This document shows positions 45,491 through 58,039 of a DNA stretch of 64,000 bases, piece after piece. The position numbers were made by a program, and so were the translations under genes. The stretch is taken from NCBI GenBank assembly GCA_905116865.2, contig CAJHNH020008440.1:73501-137500 (forward strand), read 5' to 3'. A model generated the notes under the pieces. The model made no database searches, was not told where the DNA came from, and saw only the letters and a list, made by a program, of their open reading frames with translations. This DNA is from Candidula unifasciata. Its lineage: Eukaryota; Mollusca; Gastropoda; Stylommatophora; Geomitridae. Within the stretch, counting starts at the first letter, position 1, and each line of letters opens with the position of its first letter.

Positions 45491-47172
45491 TCGAAGTTTC
45501 AGTAACAAAATTGTCAGTAGGAGCATGCTAACATGTATGTCTTGCTTTTCTCTGAGTGGCGAGTTTAGGCCAGATCGCATCGTCACTTCCGGCTGCATCA
45601 CAGTCACCAGGCTGTGACGATCCATTTGCTGTTTCGATAATGCTTCATCCGTGTTTGCCATATCACACATCTATATTACACCAAGTTGTGAAGTGCTATC
45701 TATCTATCTGTTCATTTCCAAACACGCCGGCATAATCGTGAGAAAGATCCACACCATGATCTTGACCTCCAAAGCAAAGCACGCCACTATACACAAAGCA
45801 AGCCTGTATACACCCTTGTAATCATACTTTCTGAGTGTTACAATCACTGCGTGTGTGACTGTGTGTGTGTTTTTTTTTTCTATAGCCAGCAAAAAAGATG
45901 GAGTGACCGCCACCGCCTCCATTCTTAAGCTGGACATTGTGGCATCATAAGCTAGGCTCTGATGCACCAAACATGGACCATTAGATTTTGCAAAGATCCC
46001 GAAGCCACTTCATTTGCAACTTGACACTAAACCATCTGTAAAAATAATCAGACGAATCATCATTATTCTGAACTAACTGATGAATTCCCCAAAATTCTTT
46101 AAAAAAGAGAAAATTGCACTGTTAGTTGGAGAACGGGTGTGAAACTTTCCTTCTTTCCAAAATAAAGTTTCAACTGATTCACCAGGTACCCATCTACAAA
46201 TACTTTAACTTTACAATTTAAAATAATATTAAAATAAGTATTTTTTTGCTTTAATGTCTAATTGCCTGTTGTAAGGCAATAATATAAGACGAATTCCCCC
46301 CCCCCCCCTTTTTTTCCCAAAAAGTGTCTGTTCACATACCAGGTATTGCATTTTGTAGTAAAGGAGACTCTAATATGGTACCACTTTTCTAAATTTTTTT
46401 AAATGTTCATCTCTCAACATTGAACAGTGTGTTGATGTTTGAAAAAAAAAATGCAAGCTACCTACCATATAAACGTATGGTTGCATTTTAGAATTCAGGG
46501 AATTACTATTTCTACCAATACTAAAACTACTACCACAATCATCATCAGACCCACAACCACTATTACCAGTAGTTCATCAACAATAGCAACAGTTAACAGC
46601 GAGACCAACAACATCTGATAAAAATAACATATTTAAACTAAGAGATTGAAGAGATTAAGTTTATTAGACATAATTTCAGGAGAACTTATAAAACGAACTG
46701 CTTGTCAAGATATTGTACTAAGTAATTATATGCTTCAAAACGTTAACGTGGCTTGAAAAAAAAAATATTCTGTAGAAAACAATGTCTGCATATGTGCTGT
46801 CGCAAACAACTTATAGTTTCTCTTGTATAATTAGAACGTTCCCGACACCTCAAATGGCGTTTTGCTGGAAGCTAAGAATATCCCAGTGTATTCAAAATAA
46901 ATTACACAGTATGTGGGGTTGAACGCGGTCAAGTTGAGACGAAGATACCAATAACGGATGAAATAACAGTAATTATCTGTCTGGAATGATCAAACCCTCT
47001 GTTGGGTCGTGAAAACATTTGTGCAGCTCACTCAGGGCGAGGAATTTAGATATTATTATACCCACACGCATTAACTTACATTGGGCGGATACAGAAGACA
47101 ATCGAAGCACTCTGTTCCTATTGAAATGACCAAGATGGTAGTATCTTGTTGATATAAACCACCGATCTTTTA
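45491..47172. other. Intergenic, upstream of receptor F
   Basis: AT-rich, with a C run at 46297-46310. Small ORFs have no recognised motif. Confidence 0.5.
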
Positions 47173-48240
47173 GTGATCCACAGTTCACATGTGATCATAG
47201 CAATGATGAATACCTCTGTGAAAAAGTCTATTGGTAGCCATGCTGACGAGGGTAAACTGGCACATTTCATTAGCGATTATCAAATGCATGTATTTACATA
47301 CGTGAATATGGTTGTTCTCACTGGCATGGTCAGCCTGCTGGGCTCTGTAGCAAATGTCATCAATATGATCATATTTTATAAACACGGTCTGAACACCACT
47401 ATAAACATAAGTTTCTTTGCGCTGGCAATTTCTGACTTTTGTGGGTTGCTGCTGCAGCAATGGTACTCAATTTGCGCCACCCCCGCATTAGATAATTCAG
47501 GGATAGCCATGTCGTTTGTTGATATCTTGTATCTGACGGCTGGAGTTCCAAGAGAGTCGTTCTCAAGAATCACTTGTCTCATCACTGTCTACATCACAGC
47601 AGAGAGATGTCTGTGTATAGCTTACCCTTTGAAAGTCAAACAAATCATTACTTCAAAAACAGCAACCTCGACACTCTTCTCCATTTATTTGGTGACCTGG
47701 ATAACAATAGCACCCTTGTACTTTTCATCGTCCATTGACTGGAAATTTTTTCCTGAGAGGAATGCAACACTTCTCGGCCGTGTTGTTGCTAGTAATACAG
47801 AAGGGGCGGAAAGTGCAATATTTATTATACACACAATATTTGGAGCCTTGGCTTTCTTTGCAGTTATATTATTCACATCAATTCTAATTCGTAAACTGGG
47901 ACAGAAAAGTGCCTGGCGAAAGACAGCAAACATACATCAGGAGAGTTCGGAAGCGGTTTCCAACCGAGATAGAAGAACGGTGGCTATGATTGTCTTGATC
48001 GCATGTGTGCTAATCATCTGCTACACGCCAGCCGTGTTGCTCTGTGCTACAACATTCTATGAGCCAGAGTTCAACACTGGAGGCAAATACTACAATGAAT
48101 TTCGAATATTCTGGTCACTTGCGTTTCTTTTTGAAGCTATCAACTCCAGCGTCAACATTTTCGTTTATCTGAAAATGAGCACAAAATACAGACAGACATT
48201 TGGGGAGATGTTTCCTGGATGCGGCCAGGGTGAGAAATGA
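47173..48240 (+). CDS. Chemosensory-type GPCR (intact)
   Basis: A predicted plasma-membrane receptor of up to 355 residues, single exon; same subgroup as 16800 and 29270. ATG 47203 or 47206 is a likely alternative start, since M-N-T-S there begins with a sequon like the relatives. In the long numbering: helix 1 about 38-68 (N61), D88 in helix 2, Q-Q-W-Y at 95-98, I-T-A-E-R at 141-145, D-W at 189-190, sequon N-A-T at 197-199, C-Y-T-P at 283-286, and N-S-S-V-N-I-F-V-Y at 324-332. After helix 1 it has Y-K-H-G-L where the others have Y-R-Q-G-L. A long TA/TG microsatellite starts about 20 bases after the stop and would lie in the 3' UTR. Confidence 0.92.
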   Translation: MIHSSHVIIAMMNTSVKKSIGSHADEGKLAHFISDYQMHVFTYVNMVVLTGMVSLLGSVANVINMIIFYKHGLNTTINISFFALAISDFCGLLLQQWYSICATPALDNSGIAMSFVDILYLTAGVPRESFSRITCLITVYITAERCLCIAYPLKVKQIITSKTATSTLFSIYLVTWITIAPLYFSSSIDWKFFPERNATLLGRVVASNTEGAESAIFIIHTIFGALAFFAVILFTSILIRKLGQKSAWRKTANIHQESSEAVSNRDRRTVAMIVLIACVLIICYTPAVLLCATTFYEPEFNTGGKYYNEFRIFWSLAFLFEAINSSVNIFVYLKMSTKYRQTFGEMFPGCGQGEK

Positions 48241-48255
48241 ACACATATAAACGTA

Positions 48256-48855
<600 letters not shown>

Positions 48856-48859
48856 CATC

Positions 48860-49140
48860 AACAGTTATGAGACAGGCGATGGCGACATATTCGACACATT
48901 CTGAGAAGAAATGAAAAGAGAACCATCAGACTGACATTGAAAGGGAAAACACAGGGATTGCAAAAATGAAGATGTTGAAAGAGAAACACTGAGCTGAACG
49001 TTGATGACATAAGCCAAAAGTTTCTGCCTTGAATACATCAATGATATCGAAGTGGTTGCATAGGAGACACTAGAGTGTATAAATAGACTTTGAGCCATGT
49101 GGGACATATAGTGGCACAACCGGACAAGGAGTAAATTAAT
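48860..49140 (+). mobile_element. LINE ORF2 C-terminal remnant
   Basis: The plus strand reads R-W-R-H-I-L-R-M near 48879, then K-R-T-I-R-L-T-L-K-G-K-T-Q-G, E-L-N-V-D-D-I-S near 48995 and E-V-V-A...E-T-L-E-C-I-N-R near 49045. This is the order of a LINE tail. Decayed frames; it ends in (GAAT)n. Confidence 0.5.
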
Positions 49141-49239
49141 GAATGCACGAATGAATGAATGAAGGAATTAATTAAAAAAAAATCGATAAGTTAATGAATC
49201 AATAAATGTATATGATGTAAGTAAAGTAAAAAAAAGTAA

Positions 49240-49497
49240 CGGACCCTTTTCCCACGCCTTTTGGCGTATAGGGCATATAGGACTAGACCTATATTTTTAT
49301 AGACCAATCGGCACAAGATGGGTGATGTGGTCAGCATCACGTCAGCCGCCTCTACTTCCCTGGACTGCACCTGGTACCCACTTGAGGCTGGGTCGACCTG
49401 GGAGCCAAGGTCATTTTTGAAAAAAAAGTCCGGCTCCGCCGAACCCACGACCTTCTGATCCGTGGCAAGCGTACCCTCTCCGCTACGGCGACTCCCT
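49240..49497 (-). mobile_element. tRNA-derived SINE, family 2
   Basis: The complement starts with GGAGTCGCCGTAGCGGAGAG and has the B box GGTCGTGGGTTCGGC. The body has GACGTGATGCTGACCACATC and TTGGTCTATAAAAATATAGG. It matches 33330-33535 and 55590-55833. Confidence 0.8.
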
Positions 49498-49664
49498 TAT
49501 ACACTTTAAATTAACACGAATCTGTATCCTAAACAAAATAGGATCAGCTTAGGACACCGGTTTCTTAACTAATGAATAACAGTGTGTTCACTCAATCTCC
49601 AGAAAGTACATTAAGCACACCGGAGTAAAGACTGCTGTAAACGTCTGTCAGAAGGGATATCATC

Positions 49665-49805
49665 GTCATCATTAGTTCTCGTTACGCCTAGTAGCACATG
49701 AGCCCTCAGAGATGACTTTCCATGCTCTCCTTTCCTGTGCAATCTTCAGTGCAGTTTTCCATGTTAAAGATGCCGCACTCAGGTCACTTTCCATCGTTCG
49801 TGTCC
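49665..49805 (-). mobile_element. LINE ORF2 C-terminal remnant
   Basis: The complement reads T-M-E-S-D-L-S-A-A-S-L-T-W-K-T-A-L-K-I-A-Q-E-R-R-A-W-K, then a C-A-T-R-R-N-E end. This is the S-W-x-x-A-x-x-L-A-Q-D-R-x-x-W-R...C-A-T-R-x-E-E tail of LINEs. A T/G homopolymer at 49811-49848 abuts it. Confidence 0.6.
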
Positions 49806-50435
49806 ATGTTTTTTTTTTTTTTGGGGGGGGGGGGGGGGGGGCGGGGGGCTCTCATATTTTCTCTTTCCCTCTGGTATTCATGTGAGAGCTGTTGTGGCAG
49901 GTATATCCGGATTTCAGAAGGGATATAGTATGTTCTTAAAATAGGTACGTGTGGTACCGTGTAACAGCCCAAGGGGCAGGGCAGCGCGAAAGTAAAAGAC
50001 ACTTTGGTCAGGAAAGTGTATGAAGCAAAAGAGCTGGTGAGTGGCCAAGTTCTTTCATTGCAAGTTGTGTTGGAACAACGTTCTGAAAAGGACATGTTAC
50101 ATGATGATGAGGGGAGGCACGAAGGGACAACGCTCGTTAGGAATGTCACACATGTTCAGGGTGCAATATCCTGAGTCGCAAATGTACCACACCTTCAGAC
50201 AAAAGACTGGAAGGCAAATATATGCATCAAATTCTGTATGAATACAAGCAACGACATACGAACGACATGTTTCCACCAACAAATTGATCCTGCCATCTAT
50301 TTAGTATTTGATGTCGATTTGGCATTTATACAGAAATATATATTACAGAAAGCATTGGCTATTCTAAACATTTAACCACCGAAAAAACGACTGATTTAAA
50401 CTAGAAATTTTGAAAAATGGCTACCCCAAGGATGT
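49806..50435. other. Intergenic with poly-T/poly-G run
   Basis: Poly-T then poly-G at 49811-49848. No gene recognised; the 121-residue minus ORF is not supported. Confidence 0.5.
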
Positions 50436-51935
50436 CTCCCTAATAAATCATCACAGGAATGCACAACTGTGTGTGCACTTACAACGATTATGGAAGACTA
50501 TAATGTAACTCAGGGCGGCTAAATACCCTCCACGACAGTGTGGGTAAGATTTCTCAGAAGAGTCAACATGTGGGTAAGATTTCTCAGAGAAGTCAACATG
50601 TGGGTAAGATTTCTCAGAGAAGTCAACATGTGGGTAATATTTCTCAGAGAAGTCAACATGTGGTTAAGAATGTTTGGTTAAGAATGTTCAGAGTAATCAA
50701 CATCTGGGTAAGATTTCTCCGCGAAATCAACATGTGGGTAAGATTTCTCCGACACATCAACTTGTGGGTAAGATTTCTCCGAGAAGTCAACATGTGGGTA
50801 AGATTTCTCCGAGAAGTCAACATGTGGGTAAGATTTCTCCGAGAAGTCAACATGTGGGTAAGATTTCTCCCTAATAAATCATCACAGGAATGCACAACTG
50901 TGTGTGCACTTACAACGATTATGGAAGACTATAATGTAACTCAGGGCGGCTAAATACCCTCCACGACAGTGTGGGTAAGATTTCTCAGAAGAGTCAACAT
51001 GTGGGTAAGATTTCTCAGAGAAGTCAACATGTGGGTAAGATTTATCAGAGAAGTCAACATGTGGGTAATATTTCTCAGAGAAGTCAACATGTGGTTAAGA
51101 ATGTTTGGTTAAGAATGTTCAGAGTAATCAATATCTGGGTAAGATTTCTCCGCGAAATCAACATGTGGGTAAGATTTCTCCGACACATCAACTTGTGGGT
51201 AAGATTTCTCCGAGAAGTCAACATGTGGGTAAGATTTCTCCGAGAAGTCAACATGTGGGTAAGATTTCTCCGAGAAGTCAACATGTGGGTAAGATTTCTC
51301 CGCGAAATCAACCTGTGGGTAAGATATCTCCGAGAAGTCAACATGTGGGTAAGATTTCTCCGCGAAGTCAACATGTGGGTAAGATTTCTCCGAGAAGACA
51401 TGTGTGTAAGATTTCTTAGAGAAATCAACATATGGGTGAGATTTCTCCGCGAAGTCAACATGTGGGTAAGATTTTTCCGAGAAGTCAACATGTGGGTAAG
51501 ATTTCTCCGAGAAGTCAACATGTGGGTAAGATTTCTCCGAGAAGTCAACATGTGGGTAAGATTTCTCCGCGAAATCAACATGTGGGTAAGATATCTCCGA
51601 GAAGTCAACATGTGGGTAAGATTTCTCCGCGAAGTCAACATGTGGGTAAGATTTCTCCGAGAAGACATGTGTGTAAGATTTCTTAGAGAAATCAACATAT
51701 GGGTGAGATTTCTCCGCGAAGTCAACATGTAGGTAAGATTTCTCCGAGAAGACATGTGGGTAAGATTTCTTAGAGAAGTCAACATATGGGTCAGATTTCT
51801 CCCAGAAGTCAACATGTGGGTAAGATTTATCCCAGAAATCAAGACGTGGGTAAGATTTCTCAGAGAAGTCAACACTTGGGAAAGATTTCTCAGAGAAGTC
51901 AACACGTGGGTAAGATTTTTCAGGAAAGTCATCGC
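50436..51935. repeat. 30-bp minisatellite with higher-order repeats
   Basis: Units of 30 bp carry CATGTGGGTAAGATTTCTCC plus GAGAAGTCAA, about 40 in all. A 431-bp block is duplicated: CTAATAAATCATCACAGG at about 50440 and 50871, with the same non-repeat spacer. A 267-bp block recurs inside (CGAGAAGACATG at 51391 and 51658). Since 30 is a multiple of 3, two plus frames and one minus frame stay open, giving ORFs of up to 282 residues of 10-residue repeats (W-V-R-F-L-R-E-V-N-M and others). There is no evidence that they are expressed. Confidence 0.93.
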
Positions 51936-51939
51936 GTCA

Positions 51940-53200
51940 TAGGGTCATTCTGTTATTCTTAGATTGTTTCTAGCTCAGTCTTCAGTTGTCTAGCTGTAGC
52001 CATCAGTTTTAGCGCTGAACAAGGTTACTGAGTGTCGGCTTTTTCAGCAGCCAAGCTCTATCCAATGTTCGATCAGTATTCCGTGGGTTTTTCATATAAT
52101 TTTAGCTCAGTGGGTTTAGTATCTAATGTTTGCTCTGTGGGTTTATTATCTAATGTTTGCTCAAGTATGGTTGATTTAGCAAGCCTTAAATCTGACAATT
52201 CGTTGTGTGAGATGTATGTCTAGTGTTCTTCATCTCAGCATAAAAGCAAGATAAATGAATATTTTCATAAATAGTTGCACCTTTCTTTCATTCCATTTTT
52301 CTGTTGTCTTGTTCTTGTTGTCGTTGAAACCTTCTGTCTTTCCAGACGATAATGTTGTACTGTGCTATGACGATTAGTTAGACTCAGTCCATAGGGTTAC
52401 TAACAAGACCGTCCCATGTTTTAAAAAAAACCGCATCTTTTCCAAATAAGGTCACGGATAAAATATCTCCTTTCCATAGCATAACGCCTGAATAGTATTG
52501 TAGAGACCATTTGTTGCCTATGCATTATAATCTTTGCCTTATTTATTCAAAAGGAAAGGTACCACCAGACCGATAGGGACAAAACACGCTGTAGAAGCAA
52601 TGGGATCAAAAGAGCGGTGCTCTATCTGTCCACCTCTCTAAGCTTCCATCGTAGACCAGCTATTGTTGTTAGTGTGTATAACATTAGACATTAAAAGGAG
52701 ACTAGGCTTGAAAAACTAGTCATACTATTTATTTCATTTTGTCATCTAACGAGTTAATAACTGGTGCCTTAGAAGAATGGGGAGAAATAAATGGTATGTT
52801 AGAAACAATAACGTTGAACGTTAGTGGAGAACTCAATAGTGAATCAAGAGGAGAAGGAAATACTCTGGTGTTGGGTGAGGCAGAGGTCAAGAAAACAAGA
52901 GACCGATATAACTAGAAGGGTTTTAACTGGATCCTGCAAAGATATCGGAGTAAGAAAAGACCAAAGAACATACTGAGAGGGGAGTTATGGAGTCAATGGA
53001 TAAAGAGCAATGGCGGTGGCATGGTGTGAGCTGCATGCGATAGCAAACAATAAGACGATTGGGGTGAGCTGGATGAGGGCTTTTGTTAGGATAGAAAAAA
53101 AAAAAAGTGACATCACATTATGTCGTTCAACATCGTCCATGTTTTTTATCGTCTGTTGTCGGTCGCCGTATGAGTGAGAGCGTGCAGTGACTAGATCCAG
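51940..53200. other. Intergenic, nothing recognised
   Basis: Contains a small tandem (CTCAGTGGGTTTA / CTAATGTTTGCTC) at 52105-52160. No gene seen. Confidence 0.5.
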
Positions 53201-53204
53201 AATG

Positions 53205-54240
53205 ATATCTGACCTAAACACTTCAGTGTTGGGAAGTATAGTTGTAAGTATTCTACCCTTCACGCGGATGAACGGTGTTCGATTCCCCGCTGGGTGATAT
53301 TTTTTTTTCCCCTTAACAGGGTGGTTGCCACGTTGTGTTGTGGTTCACAGCTAGACTGCGATATCTGCCTATCATGCGGGTGCCTCGTGTTCTATTCCCC
53401 GCTAGGTGATATAATATCTTATTTTTTTGGGCCCCTAACTGGGCGGCTGGCACGTTGTGCTGTGGTGTATGGCTAGGCTGCGATATCTACGCCTGTTTTC
53501 GGTTTTGGGGTTTACAGCTAGCCAGCGATAGCGGCGACGTGATGCTCACTGGTCATGTCACAGCTAATCTTCGTTCGCCCTCGAGAGGGCCGTTGGCACT
53601 TTGTGTTGTGGTTTACAGCTAGGCTGCGATATCTAGCCTAAGTCTTCAGTTTTGGGTAATATAGTTGTAAGTATTTTACTCTTCACGCGGATGACCAGTG
53701 TTCGATTAACTGCTGGGTGATAATTGTTCTTTTTCCCTAACAGGGTAGTTGCCACGTTGTGTTGTGGTTTACAGCTAGGCTGCAATATCTACCTATCATG
53801 CGGGTGACTCGCGCTCGATTCCCCGCTAGGTGATATAATTTTTTTGCGCTTAACTGGGCGGCTGGCCCGTTGTGTAATGGTGTATGGCTAGGCTGCGATA
53901 TCAACGCCTTTTTTTTTCAATTTTTGGGTTTACAGCTAGTCTGCGATAGCGGCGACGTGATGCTCAATGGTCATGTCACAAATAATCTTCGTTCGCTCCG
54001 AGAGGGCCGTTGGCACTTTGTGTTGTGGTTTACAGCTAGGCTGCGATATCTGACCTAAAATCTTCAGTGTTCGATAGTATAGTTGCAAGTATTCCACCCT
54101 TTACGCTGATGACCGGTGTTCGATTGCCCGCTGTTTGATAATTGTTCTTTTTCCCCTAAACAGGTGGTTGCTACGTTGTGTTGTGGTTTACAGCTAGACT
54201 GTGATATCTGCGCCTTTCGCCTAAAGACATCCGATTTGAG
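53205..54240. repeat. About 420-bp tandem of tRNA-like modules
   Basis: CACGTTGTGTTGTGG recurs at about 53329, 53753 and 54172, steps of 424 and 419. Each unit has several tRNA-like modules built on TTACAGCTAGGCTGCGATAT, then GCGGGTGAC and a B box of type GTTCGATTCCCCGC (for example 53332-53410 and 53756-53835). About 2.4 units are present. It is most easily read as a SINE-derived tandem, not working tRNA genes. Confidence 0.75.
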
Positions 54241-54244
54241 TAAA

Positions 54245-55081
54245 GTCAAAGTTAGCCTCCCCGCGAAAGCTTCTCGATCAAAAACTATTCGGTGATGCCA
54301 GAAACTGTTAACTAAGACGGCTTACAGTCCAGTTTAGTTTGAGTGGACACCGATGCCAAGGTCAGTTAATAATATTTGTTCTTTCGGAGAGGGAAAGATG
54401 ACGGCTGCGGGGTATTTTTCTCCGCTATTGGCTAGTATAGTATACTTTTTATTGTGGGTTCCATCACTGGTTAGGTGATGAAGTTTGTGTGTGTGTGTGT
54501 GTGTGTGTCTATGTCGGGGGCAACATTAAACTACACAGTCCGTGGCGACAGCATACGGCGCTAACTCCTCTGGCTAAACCGACCTACACATATTGTAGTG
54601 ACAGTTTTTGTTGTTTATATTGTTGTTGTGATGGTGGTGGTGGTAGTGGTAGCAGTAGTCTGGTACGGCATGGGTGATGTGGTTGCTGTTACACTGGCCA
54701 CATGTACTTCTCAGTACAAATTAATGCTACCCATTTTAGTCTGGGTGGACATGGACGCCAAGCTCAATTTAGTTACAATATTTCTTCAGATGATGACGTT
54801 CCCATCCTTCAAAAGGATGATATGATTAGTGGGGGGAGGGGTGGGGGTTAATTGGGGTTGATGCCAGTCACGATTCACTGAGAGAGCTTAAAACATTATT
54901 TTAAAGTTATCATTTCTTAACATTTTTTTTTTTAAATATTGCCAGGGAAGTTTTTTAATCCTCTCCGACGGGAGAAGGGGGGGGGGGGGGGAAGTATGAC
55001 TGACACTGTTAGCTGAGGCTATTTTCTTTCTTTTCCATTTCACTATTCTGGGCCACAGCAACGCGTGGCCGGGTACAGCTA
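54245..55081 (+). mobile_element. Helitron-like non-autonomous repeat F
   Basis: Partner of 40884-41727. CTCAGTACAAATTAATGCTA, TTTTAGTCTGGGTGGACA and GCCAAGCTCAATTTAGT are shared. The end reads GGGCCACAGCAACGCGTGGC, C, GGGTACAGCTAGT. GGCCAC and GTGGCC can pair as a hairpin, and the element stops at CTAG, followed by T and a pure TA run. Helitrons end in a hairpin and CTRR and insert between A and T. Confidence 0.55.
54487..54510. repeat. Short (TG)n run
   Basis: About 12 TG units inside repeat F. Confidence 0.85.
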
Positions 55082-55199
<118 letters not shown>

Positions 55200-55204
55200 C
55201 TGAT

Positions 55205-55530
55205 GTCAGTGACGATCTTCTAATGGAGCATTTTAGAGAGGAACAGCTGAGCCCATCTGAGCTAACGAATCGCTTGAAAAGATGCAATCTGGAAGCACTG
55301 TTTGAAATAAGTGTCTGCCTCCGTGTTCTGTTAACAATTTATCCCAGTTCGCCTCTGCAGAGCGCTTATTTGACAGACTGAAGCTGGTTAAAATTATCCA
55401 AGATCGAGTAAGTCACACCGGCTACTGTTAGATTTGGTTAGACACTAACGAATCCGATCTGGCAAAAACGAATGATTTAGATGATGTTATTCACAATTTA
55501 GACATGCAAAAGAGCTATGGAAGTACATTT
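55205..55530 (+). mobile_element. hAT transposase C-terminal remnant
   Basis: [11 protein letters not shown] and [17 protein letters not shown] in one frame lead, after a frame change, to [15 protein letters not shown] near 55348-55395 and D-L-A-K-T-N-D-L-D-D-V-I near 55455-55495. This matches the hAT dimerisation region (SASAERSFS.LK.IK...L..LDL...I). Decayed. Confidence 0.6.
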
Positions 55531-55589
55531 GTAAAGCCGAACATAAATGTCAAAAGAAAAAGTAGAGATCCGTTTTCACACCTTTAGGG

Positions 55590-55833
55590 CAAATGGCTAT
55601 ATGGAAAGAGCGCCCATATTTTTACAGACCATCAGCACAAGGTTGATAATGTGGTCAGCATCACGCCGGCCATCTTTACTTCCCCGGGACACCCATCCTG
55701 GTACCTATTTTAGGCTGGATCGACCTGCGACGCCCCATACCATGATAAAAATCCACGCAGCCAGCAGTGGGTTTCGATAGCGGTGAGCTGGAATTACGAG
55801 TCGGACTGGCAACACCTAAGCCACGGACGCCGC
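55590..55833 (-). mobile_element. tRNA-derived SINE, family 2
   Basis: The complement starts GCGGCGTCCGTGGCTTAGGT. The body GGCGTGATGCTGACCACATT then CTGTAAAAATATGGGCGC matches 49240-49497. The B-box region is diverged. Confidence 0.72.
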
Positions 55834-55994
55834 TAATTGTCATTAGACCTCGGCCATATTAACTTTTTTAAGCTTACAATCAATAAAGCATTAAATTAAT
55901 CGTTCATGTACATACAGTGTTTAATTATTGTTTATAAACGAATGTGTTTGTTACCGGAGCATCTTGCTAATATTTTGGCAAGTATGTTTGAGTG

Positions 55995-56215
55995 TGTCGG
56001 CTGTGTGGCTAAGTCGATGGGAACGCTTCGTAATGCCGGGATGCCGGGTTCAATCCCAACTGCGGGCCAAACGCCTTGCGTTGGTTTTGACTGTGGTATC
56101 AAAAATGCCGACAGTCCAGAAGCAATGGCAAACTACTGGACGTAAACTTGCCTAGAAAAACCACACAACAGCCAGGGACTGTAACTGATTCAACGTCCTG
56201 TAAAAGATACGCAAC
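55995..56215 (+). mobile_element. tRNA-derived SINE, family 1
   Basis: GGCTGTGTGGCTAAGTCGAT, B box GGGTTCAATCCC, TTGCGTTGGTTTTGAC and GCAATGGCAAACTACTGGAC. It matches the complement of 24885-25110 over its full length. Confidence 0.8.
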
Positions 56216-56279
56216 TAGTCGATTTTTTAGTGAGATTAATAACGATGTTGACTGTTATTTTTAGATGATTCCCCTTTCC

Positions 56280-57180
56280 TAATTTGAACAAAGAAGATAC
56301 AAGCAATAGATTGCACAATTTGTTGCCTGGCACATTTCACTGTAGCAACACCTTGGCCTTTTTAGACACTTTAATTTGACGTAGATGTTAGGGTACTACT
56401 GAAAAAGTTCAGTTTATCATAAAGACACTTGTACAGACCAAAACATCTATAAAACAGTTTTGCACCCATGCAATACAAGCGTATCCTAGTGCTGACATTA
56501 TTCAACCGCCCTAGAAAGATTTGTTCCAGCGGCAAACTACAATAAGAATGTGCAACGCTTTAACAAGTAAAACTTTCTAGTCTATATCCAGAAGATTTTA
56601 TTAAGCGCCTTAAGTTAGCCTTTCAAACCAATTACCATACAAATGTCGATGCATAAAAAAAGGACCAGTTTATGTCCATCTAACTATTCACGCAAATGAC
56701 GTTAAGCAACTACTATATGAACTGCTCAATACAGCAGTCAGTTAAACTTCTTTAAACAAACATGCCTGTTTTTAGATTAAAAACTGTTTAAATTCCTACA
56801 CCACAGTTGAAAGAACCAGTGTCGACGTACGCCAGATCCAATTGTATTTACTATTTTAAATGCACCTGTAATGCCGCATATGTAAGCAGAACTGATCGGC
56901 GACTGCAGAAACGGGTAGCTAGTTTTCCAATGGGGGTGGTTAAACACAATGCAAGTCACTAACAAAAACAAAAACTAATCAAGTGACTAGTCGAAAAAAA
57001 AAAAAAAAAACTTTGCTATAGCGTGCTTTTTTTCTAATTATGGACACATTGTAAACAAAAAAGGTGCATTTTGAATTATTTGCACTTCAGCCAACACCAA
57101 ATGTTTTAGATTTCTGGAAGCAACCGCTAGAAACCGATTTAGTCCAGAATTATGCAGGCAAAAGGACATGGTCTTTACCT
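56280..57180 (+). mobile_element. Retroelement fragment with GIY-YIG domain
   Basis: At 56795-56921 the plus strand reads P-T-P-Q-L-K-E-P-V-S-T-Y-A-R-S-N-C-I-Y-Y-F-K-C-T-C, then A-A-Y-V-S-R-T-D-R-R-L-Q-K-R-V. This is the linker and start of a GIY-YIG endonuclease (C-x-C...Y-I-G-R-T-x-R-R-L) found behind the reverse transcriptase in some non-LTR and Penelope-type elements. Decayed coding-like frames upstream (H-A-N-D-V-K-Q-L-L-Y-E-L-L-N near 56690-56735) fit the same ORF. It is of a different lineage from 9130-9440. Confidence 0.6.
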
Positions 57181-57184
57181 TGTG

Positions 57185-57680
57185 TTTACTCTGAAACAGA
57201 CTGTGTTTAAATGAAATCGATTTTGTGTTTCAGTTCGAAAGATTCATCTATGTGCTTCATTTTAACCAACTTTTTCTGCGTATGCAGTTGACGAGGGACA
57301 GCGAAATATGTTTGGCAATAAATGTTGGTATCCATAGTCTGTGTCTTTTTTTTTTGTTCAAATGTGTCGTTTTTGTTTTTAAAAGCGGAACAAAACGTAA
57401 CATAATGAAAACTGACACAATTATGACATTGTTTATTTATAAGCCCTGTGTAGTCGAGAGGTCCCATATAAAACTTATTCCAGCGCTTGATAATCCTCTC
57501 AGCGTCCCTAACTTTGACAAGTAATTGCTTGCATCTAATGGACATAACATAGTACAGTACTTAAACAATGCTTAAGCTCCTTTATCACCGACCCCAAAAT
57601 AATAATGATAATAACAATAAAAATCATAATAATAATAATAATGAAAAGTGATTGTGGCGAACGTGCAGTAAATTAGACAC
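57185..57680. other. Intergenic, nothing recognised
   Basis: The overlapping ORFs at 57207-57545 (-) and 57225-57524 (+) lack recognisable motifs. An (AAT)n run lies near 57595-57645. Confidence 0.45.
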
Positions 57681-57689
57681 ATGGTAAGA

Positions 57690-57800
57690 AGAGACCCAGC
57701 CTCATCTCTTTTTATTGTTTTTTTTTCTACCCAACCTCATCTGTTTTTATTGCTTTTTTTTTCTACCCAGCTTCATCTCTTTTTATTGTATATTTTTCCG
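57690..57800. repeat. About 43-bp tandem, three units
   Basis: CTACCCA(A/G)CCTCATCT and TTTTTATTG recur three times. Confidence 0.8.
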
Positions 57801-57975
57801 AGGACGTATGTAGAAGCCGTGCCCATCGACATCATGGCTTTGATATTTGCACCTTTTGCCAGACGCGTTAGACTTCTTTAGTCGATTTTTGTCTGGTTAC
57901 TCTTATCGATACTGTAATCGTATCTCACAAAACAGGCCTTGAACCACTGGGCCGTTGAAAAAGAGACACTCAGAG

Positions 57976-57983
57976 AGAGATAG

Positions 57984-58036
<53 letters not shown>
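57976..58036. repeat. (GA)n microsatellite
   Basis: About 25 GA units with a few interruptions at the left. Confidence 0.93.
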
Positions 58037-58038
<2 letters not shown>

Positions 58039-58039
58039 A

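Noticed and set aside
50540..51932. ORFs of 137, 253 and 282 residues with 10-residue repeats
   Set aside because: They exist because the 30-bp satellite unit is a multiple of 3 and lacks stops in three frames. Open frames on both strands, no domain and no start context argue against a gene.
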